45,109 nt of DNA from Microcoleus sp. bin48.metabat.b7b8b9.023 (GTDB lineage Bacteria > Cyanobacteriota > Cyanobacteriia > Cyanobacteriales > Microcoleaceae). Below are positions 16,015-23,210 of this stretch, one piece after another; position 1 is the first letter of the stretch; each line of letters opens with the position of its first letter. The stretch lies in NCBI RefSeq assembly GCF_013299185.1, contig NZ_JAAFKG010000063.1, forward strand, positions 1 through 45,109. The letters are read 5' to 3'. A program made the position numbers and the translations under genes. Under the pieces are notes generated by a model. It ran no database searches. It saw nothing but the letters and a program-made list of their open reading frames with translations, and was not told the origin of the DNA.

Positions 16015-16665
16015 CTACGGACAGCGACACTCTTGAACAGTAACACACTCTATTCTGCAACTTTTTCCTTTGCGTCTCCTCTCGCGACAATCAGAAGCAT
16101 CCTGACATTGTGAGGTGACTTTGTTCTCACAAATTTGCTGGCGTGGAAAAGTACCTAAATTTTGTACAGAAACTTGAGCGGTAAGCGCACCCTGTTCTAT
16201 AACTTGGTTATTTTCTTTGATTTCATAGGCAAATTTATTTTCGCCCTCTAAAACCGAAAAAGTTCTTGTTTTGTGACTGTTTGCTAACTTAAATCCAAAA
16301 CTTTCGGAAGACTCACCTTTGTCATAACTTCTATCCGTGTAAGGATAGGGGTCAGTTTCCATGCCATCAGTCACATTTTTAATCAGCACTCTTCTGTTAG
16401 GGCCGGGGGGAGTCTTGCTGGAAACAAATCGAGCGCTTTGCGAATCAGGGGAGATGCCACTTCCGGGACACTGACCTATATATTCAACGCGCTTGAATTG
16501 AATCATGTTAATATTAAAACTGTTCTCGTTTTTTACCCGAAATTGTGCTTCGCTAGTCTGCTGGGCGCTGACTGTGAAAGCTGCTAGTGTGACTAAAATT
16601 ACACCAATCAAAAAAGCTAGGAATTTGATCGATCGCTTCCCCGTAAAAAATCTGGCGCGTTTCAT
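16015..16665 (-). CDS. Secreted protein with cysteine-rich C-terminus, function unknown
   Basis: 216 residues from ATG 16665 with GGAGG about 10 bases upstream. N-terminus: basic start, hydrophobic core (FLAFLIGVILVTLAAFTV), likely cleavage after SAQ. The central region looks beta-rich (FRVKNENSFNINMIQFKRVE, NKFAYEIKENNQVIEQGAL). The final 40 residues contain eight cysteines with arginines (CENKVTSQCQDASDCRERR, CRIECVTVQECRCP), suggesting a disulfide-rich tail. I recognise no family. The stop codon directly abuts the 35-bp repeat array. Confidence 0.65.
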   Translation of the reverse strand: MKRARFFTGKRSIKFLAFLIGVILVTLAAFTVSAQQTSEAQFRVKNENSFNINMIQFKRVEYIGQCPGSGISPDSQSARFVSSKTPPGPNRRVLIKNVTDGMETDPYPYTDRSYDKGESSESFGFKLANSHKTRTFSVLEGENKFAYEIKENNQVIEQGALTAQVSVQNLGTFPRQQICENKVTSQCQDASDCRERRRKGKSCRIECVTVQECRCP

Positions 16666-16752
16666 CTCTTTATACCTCCAATATGAAAAAAGTGCATTTT
16701 ATTTTAATGTAAGTTTAACTAGAAAGCCTATCTATTGTCAAGAAAGATAAAA

Positions 16753-17070
16753 TAGGTTTGTAGTGAGGACTTTAGTCAGGTTTGTAGTGAGGACTTTAGT
16801 CCTTCCTGGTTAGTCTCTCCACCAATAAATGAAGTATTTATGGTGCAGGTTTGTAGTGAGGACTTTAGTCCTTCCTGGTTAGTCTCTCCACCAATGAATG
16901 AAGTATTTATGGTGCAGGTTTGTAGTGAGGACTTTAGTCCTTCCTGGTTAGTCTCTCCACCAATGAATGAAGTATTCATGGTGCAGGTTTGTAGTGAGGA
17001 CTTTAGTCCTTCCTGGTTAGTCTCTCCACCAATGAATGAAGTATTTATGGTGCAGGTTTGTAGTTGCTAG
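16753..17070. repeat. Tandem array, four 69-bp units with the GTAGTGAGGAC core
   Basis: AGGTTTGTAGTGAGGACTTT starts at 16778, 16847, 16916 and 16985, with a broken start at 17054: an exact 69-bp period. A short unit at 16753 precedes it. Each unit also carries GGTTAGTCTCTCCACCAAT and GAAGTATTTATGGTGC. Because 69 is a multiple of three and the unit lacks stops in one frame on each strand, open frames appear on both strands, but these are not believable genes. Confidence 0.95.
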
Positions 17071-17107
17071 ATGATTAATTAATTAACCATAACTGACGCA
17101 CCCTACT

Positions 17108-18772
17108 TTAAAATTTTACTCGATCGCGCCACTTGTCTACTGTCTTGTTTGTGACTCCTGGCAACTTTTCGACATCCTCCCAAGACTCAAAAGGGTGCCT
17201 TTCCCGCGCTGCAATAATTTTCTCGGCTAACTTCGGGCCAACTCCTGGCAAAGTTTCTAATTCTTCCTGAGTCGCGCTATTCAAATTAATTAACTTTTTA
17301 GTGGCAACAATTTGGGGTTGAGGATTCGCAGATTTGGATGCTGCTTGTACTGATTCGCACTCTTTTTGCTTAGCGTCAATTTTCTGTTTGATTCGGGCGG
17401 GAATTCCCAAGATTGCACCTTTGTAAAGCCGATCGAACTCTCGCTCAAAATGGGCCCCAACCGTCGGGCTGTCGATCGCCAATAATGTCTCATCATTCCC
17501 GTGATTTGCAGCCTCAGTCCAGTTGTGAGAGCCTGTAAGGACGGTATTTCCATCTATAACGCCGAATTTGTGGTGCAGGCGATCGCCCATTGGTAACTGC
17601 GGCACTCCCACTGTCGTCAGCGGCTTTCTCCACGGGCGATTGTCAGATTCTAAGCTGCAATCTTGCATCAAAGTCGCTCCCATCATGTCTAATCCTTCGC
17701 TGTAAGGGCGATAAATGAAATTTGAGTCAATCAAAGCTCGCACCGCTACACCGCGCCTAGATTCAAGTTCTAGAGTATTGGACAACTGCTGAGCCGAAAA
17801 TACAAACAGTGCCAAATTAACAGATTTTTTCGCCTTTGCTAAAGTGCGATTTATCAAACTGTTAACGCTTTGTTCCCAAGGTAAAGTCGCACTTGTTGGT
17901 GAAAATTGCACGGCAACAGTTGCATTACCAACTCTCACTTTTTGCACTTGACGAAACGGCTTTTTGATGCCAAACTTGCTATCCGGTTTACCACCGGGCC
18001 CGTCGCCCCACATGATGTTAAATTCTTGAGTAAAGATTTGCGCTAATTGAGGGCTGTCTATTTTTAGCAGATTGTTGGCATTGCCGCGACTTGCTGCTGT
18101 CTTGAAATCACCGTGAATATCGCTGGTGGTAAAGTTAGCCGAAGTTACGATGACTGTTTTGCCGTCAATTACTACAAATTTGTGGTGCATCAAACCGCTG
18201 CCTTTACTTCCGTCAGCAGTATCGTCAATGACAGGAATCCCCGCATCCCGGACAATTACCAAAGCATCGTTTTGCTTGATTTCCTCGGCACTCAATTTAC
18301 CGTCTTTATTGATATCGGCGAGTTGCAGAAATTCGCTGTAGCGATCGCGCTCTCGTTCCGGTAACTTTGCCAACTCCTGGGTTGTATAATCGCTCCAAGG
18401 GCGATTGTAGATATGTTCGACAATTAATCTGATTTTAATTCCAGTGCGCGCGCGATCGGCTAACCTTCGCGCAATACCGGGCAACCGAAACTCCTGAACC
18501 GCAACATCTACGGTCAATTCAGCATTGGCTACTGCGTCGGCGATTAACTTTTCTAAATCGTCTCCAGGTCTAGTTTGTGCGCGGTATGGCTCTGTATAAC
18601 TCGAAGTGAGCGACTGATTGAAGTATACTTGCAACAAGGGGTCTTGAGGCAGCGGAGCCAGACTGGGAGGTAAATTCTGCACGTCCTGCTTTGCTTGTCC
18701 GCAAGCCGTCAGGGCGATCGCTAGCATTCCAACACAACACAAACCTGGTAAATTATAATAAAGTACATTCAC
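17108..18772 (-). CDS. Phospholipase D-like lipoprotein with EF-hand and C-terminal helix-hairpin-helix
   Basis: 554 residues from a GTG at 18772. Seen, in order: signal peptide with lipobox LTAC (Cys24); first PLD half with HxKx4D at H196/K198/D203 (LMHHKFVVID) and following TSANFTTSD; within that half an EF-hand loop, D153 to E164 (DINKDGKLSAEE); second PLD half with H400/K402/D407 (LHHKFGVID) and TGSHNWT; then from about 494 a ComEA-like tandem helix-hairpin-helix (INLNSATQEELETLPGVGPK, then LPGVTNKTVDKW). Both active-site halves are complete. Known: two-HKD proteins are phosphodiesterases on phospholipids or nucleic acid; HhH binds DNA. Inferred: extracytoplasmic, lipid-anchored nuclease with Ca2+-binding insert, perhaps acting on external DNA. 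Substrate not proven. Confidence 0.87.
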   Translation of the reverse strand: MNVLYYNLPGLCCVGMLAIALTACGQAKQDVQNLPPSLAPLPQDPLLQVYFNQSLTSSYTEPYRAQTRPGDDLEKLIADAVANAELTVDVAVQEFRLPGIARRLADRARTGIKIRLIVEHIYNRPWSDYTTQELAKLPERERDRYSEFLQLADINKDGKLSAEEIKQNDALVIVRDAGIPVIDDTADGSKGSGLMHHKFVVIDGKTVIVTSANFTTSDIHGDFKTAASRGNANNLLKIDSPQLAQIFTQEFNIMWGDGPGGKPDSKFGIKKPFRQVQKVRVGNATVAVQFSPTSATLPWEQSVNSLINRTLAKAKKSVNLALFVFSAQQLSNTLELESRRGVAVRALIDSNFIYRPYSEGLDMMGATLMQDCSLESDNRPWRKPLTTVGVPQLPMGDRLHHKFGVIDGNTVLTGSHNWTEAANHGNDETLLAIDSPTVGAHFEREFDRLYKGAILGIPARIKQKIDAKQKECESVQAASKSANPQPQIVATKKLINLNSATQEELETLPGVGPKLAEKIIAARERHPFESWEDVEKLPGVTNKTVDKWRDRVKF

Positions 18773-18962
18773 AAAATTTAAAATTTTATTGAGGTCATCA
18801 GTCTATTCAGAGTGGAAAGATATTGGATCGAGGAAAGTTAAAACTATTAAATTTATGACAGGGAATAGATTTTGCGTCTTGTAGAACTGCCTCGATGCCG
18901 GAAGCATCACTGGTAGGGTAGCAGCATTCAGGGGCGTGGGTCAAACCCGATACTGATGCTTT

Positions 18963-19367
18963 ATGGGTAAAAGAAAAACAATTTTTGATTGTGGTCACAG
19001 GGGATATGGTAAAGCGTGCCATCGCTGCACGCAAGAGTTGATAGCGCAACAGCAATCAGTTGAACTGCTGGCCGAAAAACAAACCCAAAAACAAGAGAAG
19101 GAAGCATCATTTGCTAGAGATATCATCGATCTCAGAGGTCTGCCCGATCATGTAGTTACTAAAGCTCGCGCTATTATAGCAGCTTTGGGCGAAAATAAGA
19201 ATTACAGAGATTTTGGCGGCAAACGTCTCCGTCACAACCGCTGGATTGTGAGCATTCCTGTAACCCGCAACTACAGAATGCTTTGTGAAGATTGCGGCAC
19301 TTTCTTAATTCCCCAAAAAGTCTTGTCCCACGAAGACTACAATGTCTGCAAGCCTGGGAGTCATTAG
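18963..19367 (+). CDS. Small zinc-motif protein with RelE/ParE-like C-terminus
   Basis: 134 residues from ATG 18963. N-terminus has a likely zinc site, C10-x-H12-x6-C19-x2-C22 (FDCGHRGYGKACHRC), then a charged helix (ELLAEKQTQKQEKEASFARD). The C-terminal 75 residues read LPDHVVTKARAIIAAL, RHNRWIVSIPVTRNYRML and KVLSHEDYNVC, an order resembling RelE/ParE toxin folds (helix, W-strand, Y-R-strand, SH-x-x-Y end), with a CEDCG pair inside. No antitoxin gene is adjacent. I believe similar proteins are widespread in cyanobacteria, but the toxin link is my inference. Its last codons are copied 221 bp downstream. Confidence 0.68.
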   Translation: MGKRKTIFDCGHRGYGKACHRCTQELIAQQQSVELLAEKQTQKQEKEASFARDIIDLRGLPDHVVTKARAIIAALGENKNYRDFGGKRLRHNRWIVSIPVTRNYRMLCEDCGTFLIPQKVLSHEDYNVCKPGSH

Positions 19368-19788
19368 TCAGTTGACAGTTGGCAGTTGACAGTTGTTATC
19401 AGTCACAATTTAAGAATCATGAGTCATATCGTTTCCGGTTGCATCGGAATGATTTAACCGCAGAGAACACAGAGAACACAGAGGGAGATAAGAGAGATGA
19501 ATACAGGACGATGAAGAGCGGATTTGATATCATAAGTCAATAATCATTTATGCCTTTAGGAAATGTCTGCCAACCAGGAAGTCATTAGTCAGTTGGCAGT
19601 TATTAGTTGGCAATTGGCCGTTGCGATCGGTCATGATTTAAGAATCATGAGTCATATCGTTTCCGGTTGCATCGGAATGATTTAACCGCAGAGAACACAG
19701 AGAACACAGAGGGAGATAAGAGAGATGAATACAGGACGATGAAAAGCGGATTTGATATGATAAGTCAATAATCATTTATGCCTTTAGG
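19341..19788. repeat. 221-bp direct duplication including the gene 3' end
   Basis: Copy 1 is 19341-19560 and copy 2 is 19562-19788. Both start AATGTCTGC, then a diverged version of the last codons of the 18963 gene with the stop (TCATTAG), a CAGTTGACAGTTGG-type heptamer tract, CATGAGTCATATCGTTTCCG, CCGCAGAGAACACAGAG and ATGAATACAGGACGATGAA, and end CATTTATGCCTTTAGG. The part from CCGCAGAG to GATTTGATATCA occurs again, inverted, at about 30765-30870. No gene. Confidence 0.93.
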
Positions 19789-19850
19789 ATAAGTGTTTTA
19801 TTCATTAGGTAGTCAATCATTCATTATTAGTTCGTCATTTAATTAAAACC

Positions 19851-21041
19851 ATGCAAATTTACCTCGACTATAGCGCTACAACGCCGACACGCCCAGAAGC
19901 AATTGATGCTATGCAAAAAGCTCTGACTCTACAGTGGGGAAATCCTTCTAGCTTGCACGAGTGGGGACAAAGGGCGGCGACTGCTTTAGAATTAGCCAGA
20001 ATGCAAGTTGCTGGGCTGATTAACGCGCTACCGGAATCGATGATTTTTACTTCGGGCGGCACTGAAGCGGATAATTTAGCAATTATGGGAGTTGCGCGTC
20101 TTTATACAAAGCCGCAGCATATCATTATTTCTAGTGTTGAGCATTCTGCCGTGTCAGAACCGGTGCGACAACTCGAAGAATTGGGATGGGAAGTAACGCG
20201 ATTACCAGTAGATAAATATGGGCGAATTCATCCTTTGGATTTGCAAGAATCGCTGCGATCGCACACAGTGCTAATTTCCATCATCTACGGACAAAGCGAA
20301 GTTGGTACACTGCAACCCATAGAAGCATTATCGCAAATTGCGCGCGATCGCAATATCCTGTTCCATACCGATGCGGTTCAAGTTGCCGGTAAATTGCCGA
20401 TTGACGTGCAAAAACTGCCCGTAGACTTGCTTTCGCTTTCGAGTCACAAACTTTACGGGCCGCAAGGTGCAGGGGCGCTGTACGTGCGTCCAGGACTAGA
20501 ATTGGTGCCAATGTTGGGCGGGGGCGGACAAGAGTTGAAACTGCGTTCAGGGACGCAAGCACTGCCCGCTATCGTCGGTTTTGGAGTGGCGGCGGAGTTG
20601 GCTGTGCAGGAAATGGATGTGGAAACGCCGAGATTGATTGGATTGCGCGATCGACTTTTTGATGGATTAGCTGACATACCCAGTTTAGTCCCAACGGGCG
20701 ATCGATATTACCGACTGCCGCACCACACCAGTTTTTGCATTGTCTCCCCATCCTGTCGCCCTTATCAAAAGAGAGACACAGAGAGAATTACAGGCAAAAC
20801 TCTCGTGAGACAGCTAAATTTAGCCGGAATTGGCATTAGTTCCGGTGCGGCTTGTAGCAGCGGCAAACTAACGCCCAGTCCGATATTATTGGCAATGGGA
20901 TATGACTCCATCGGCGCGGTTGGTGGAATTCGCTTGACACTCGGACGCGAAACAACCGAAGCTGATATTGATTGGACGGTAATTGCGATCGCACAAATCT
21001 TAGATAGATTAATTCCCAAGGTAGCATTGTGTAGGAATTAG
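19851..21041 (+). CDS. Cysteine desulfurase (NifS/IscS family)
   Basis: 396-residue PLP enzyme that takes sulfur from L-cysteine as a persulfide for Fe-S clusters and other sulfur uses. Seen: YLDYSATTPTRPEAIDAM start, TSGGTEADNLAI, SVEHSAV (stacking His), HTDAVQVAGK (Asp to the PLP ring nitrogen), SSHKLYGPQGAGALYVR with the PLP-binding Lys, and ISSGAACSSGK with the mobile active-site Cys, followed by GGIRLTLGRETTEADIDW. Length fits. The short distance between conserved blocks and the SSGAACSSG loop place it nearest to the NifS/IscS group rather than SufS. No iscU or nif genes are adjacent. The 15-bp minisatellite starts just after its stop. Confidence 0.93.
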   Translation: MQIYLDYSATTPTRPEAIDAMQKALTLQWGNPSSLHEWGQRAATALELARMQVAGLINALPESMIFTSGGTEADNLAIMGVARLYTKPQHIIISSVEHSAVSEPVRQLEELGWEVTRLPVDKYGRIHPLDLQESLRSHTVLISIIYGQSEVGTLQPIEALSQIARDRNILFHTDAVQVAGKLPIDVQKLPVDLLSLSSHKLYGPQGAGALYVRPGLELVPMLGGGGQELKLRSGTQALPAIVGFGVAAELAVQEMDVETPRLIGLRDRLFDGLADIPSLVPTGDRYYRLPHHTSFCIVSPSCRPYQKRDTERITGKTLVRQLNLAGIGISSGAACSSGKLTPSPILLAMGYDSIGAVGGIRLTLGRETTEADIDWTVIAIAQILDRLIPKVALCRN

Positions 21042-21598
21042 AAAACTGGGCGGTGGAAGATTGGGCGGTTGGAAACCCGGCGGTGGAAGATTGGGCGGTT
21101 GGAAACCCGGCGGTTGAAGATTGGGCGGTTGGAAACCGGGCGGAAACCGGGCGGTTGGAAATTGGGCGGTTGGAAACCCGGCGGTTGGAAATTGGGCGGT
21201 TGGAAACCCGGCGGTTGGAAACCCGGCGGTTGGAAACCCGGCGGTTGGAAACCCGGCGGTTGGAAACCCGGCGGTTGGAAACCCGGCGGTTGGAAACCCG
21301 GCGGTTGGAAACCCGGCGGTTGGAAACCGCGTCTACACAGACAAAACCCGCCTCCGCGGGTTGAAGAAAAGGCGGTGAAATTACGTTATCTTCTTTAGTC
21401 CGCGGAGGCGGACATCGTTTGTGTAGATGCGGTTTCCAACCGCCGTAATTTGGTTTTTACCGATATCTTCGCCTCCCATCAAATATCCTCATAAAAACCC
21501 GGTTTATGGCCACCCACGGACAATTCAAGAAACATTTCTAGCCCCAAAACCCCCAACCATGATAAAATAAATCCGATATTATTCACAACTCCCCAATA
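21042..21598. repeat. 15-bp minisatellite followed by a large inverted repeat
   Basis: From about 21050 to 21330 a 15-bp unit, GCGGTTGGAAACCCG, is repeated some 18-19 times with early variants (GGTGGAAGATTGG). It has no stop in any of three plus-strand frames, so peptide repeats AVGNP, WKPGG and RRLET can be read, none convincing as protein. It runs into GGAAACCGCGTCTACACAG ... CCGCCTCCGCGGG, which is mirrored at about 21400-21445 by CCGCGGAGGCGG ... GTGTAGATGCGGTTTCCAAC, a long inverted repeat. At 21488-21530 a fragment of the AAAAACCCGGTTT family lies before the TPR gene. Confidence 0.93.
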
Positions 21599-22621
21599 AT
21601 GGAAGAAAGCCGCGCCCAAGCCTACCTAGAACTAATTCACACCCTGCTGAATTGCCCCAACGGCGAAGAACCCCAGATATTACAAGATAACTTAGAATTG
21701 TTGGATGTCGAATTTCTGGAAACCTGCGAGTTGGTAGCAGAAAAAATGGCACAGCAAGGAGGACAAAACGGCGCTAATTTCCTCCGAAATCTGATCGACC
21801 AGTTAGCACAATTAATCGATATCAACTATGGCGATAACTCCGCAAGTGAAAATCCCCAAGAGTATGCAAACTTTATTCTAGAATTATTGCAAGCAGAAGA
21901 TGGTAGCAATAGCAATACAGCAGTAATTTACCCGATGCTAGCCGAACGACAACATCTCCTCAATGCTCGTTTTTCCGAGATATTAGAGCAAGTATTGCAG
22001 AGGTTAATTGGTGGGGAAAATGCCCAAACTATTGATTCAATTGTCAGCCTCGTTGAAGACTTGACCATTAATATTAGTAATTTTTCCGGTGGGAATAGAG
22101 CGAATAATATTGAAATTGCCATTGCCGCTTATCAACTTGTTTTAAATAATCGGCAACCGGGAAGCGAAAAATTTGCTCAAACTCAAAACAACTTAGCTGC
22201 TGCCTATATTACCAGAATCAAGGGTTCGCGGGCCGAAAATGTGGAAATGGCGATCGCCCTTTATGGCGCTGCTTTAACAGTCTACACCCTTGAGGCTTTC
22301 CCGGAAGATTGGGCAATGACTCAAAATAACCTAGCTGCTGCTTACGCCAACAGAATCAACGGTTCGCGGGCGGATAATCTGGATCGCGCGATCGCATTTT
22401 TTGAGGCTGCTTTAACTGTTCGTACCCCTGAACAGTTTCCCGAAGATTGGGCAATGATTCAATATAACCTAGGTAATGCCCATAATGACAGAATCAACGG
22501 TTCGCGGGATGAAAATCTCGAAAAGGCGCGATCGTTTTATGAGGCAGCATCAACAGTATATACCCGTGAGGCTTTCCCTGAATATTGGGCAATGATTCAA
22601 AAGAAACTGGCTAATGCCTAA
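21599..22621 (+). pseudogene. Truncated TPR paralog of the adjacent TPR-CHAT protease
   Basis: 340 residues from ATG 21599. The N-terminal 180 residues match the 1000-residue protein at 23211 almost throughout (AYLELIHTLLNCPNGEEPQI against AYLQLIHTLLNCPNGDEPQI), then come four TPR-like 46-residue repeats (NGSRADNLDRAIAFFEAALT). It stops at TAA in the middle of a repeat (QKKLANA). The DNA right after the stop, TGTGAGGCTGCTTTAACA, still matches the next repeat before homology ends. It lacks the CHAT protease domain. Also the leader (CATGATAAAATAAA ... ACTCCCC) is shared with the second gene, so the duplication included the promoter region. It may be a dead remnant or a shortened adaptor; the reading frame is otherwise intact. 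Confidence 0.75.
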
Positions 22622-23210
22622 TGTGAGGCTGCTTTAACAATTTGTCCTCAAGCCCGCCGGGGATTTAAATCCCCGTCTCATAGCGCAAGTCGGTTGAAAC
22701 CGACTGCATAAAATCCTGAGAATTTTGATTAAAAAATAGATGTTTCAGTCCTCTTTTAGAGGACTTACGCTATGAGACGGGGGTTTTCAACCCCCGGCGG
22801 ACTCGTGGGTGAGCGTGGGAATTGTGGCGCGGATAATAGCATTGAATTATTGCAGATTTAGCAACGATCGATCGCCCTTGTGGGAAAATTGAAAAAACGG
22901 TCGATCGCACTTTTGCACAATCTCAGAAACCGGGTTTTTTCCGATGTCTTCACCTCTCATCCAATATCTTCGCAAAAACCCGGTTTCTCGCCACCACCCA
23001 CAATCTCAGAAACCGGGTTTTTTCCCAAATCTTCACCTCCCATCAAATATCCTCATAAAAACCCGGTTTCTCGCCACCACCCACAATCTCAGAAACCGGG
23101 TTTTTTCCCAAATCTGGGAATTGTCACCACGTCTGTCACAAAAACCCGGTTTCTCGCCACCCAACCAATCATGCTAAAATAAACATCGGTGTCACCCAAA
23201 ACTCCCCACA
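22622..23210. repeat. Palindromic MITE-like element and 83-bp triplicate
   Basis: About 22650-22805: nested inverted repeat, outer words GCCCGCCGGGGATTT and CCCCCGGCGGACTC, inner GTCTCATAGCGCAAGTC against GACTTACGCTATGAGAC, with its own GGGGATTTAAATCCCC hairpin. About 22919-23165: three tandem 83-bp units (starts 22921, 23004, 23087) of AGAAACCGGGTTTTTTCC and AAAAACCCGGTTTCTCGCC, each able to form a hairpin. At 23170-23205 the leader of the TPR-CHAT gene. No gene. Confidence 0.88.

Noticed and set aside
16776..17070. Open frames on both strands in the 69-bp array
   Set aside because: They arise only because the period is a multiple of three and lacks stops; no leader, ribosome site or protein-like composition.
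21053..21398. Three overlapping plus-strand frames of AVGNP, WKPGG and RRLET repeats
   Set aside because: All three come from the same 15-bp unit; AVGNP superficially resembles pentapeptide repeats but lacks the A(D/N)LxX pattern and any start context.
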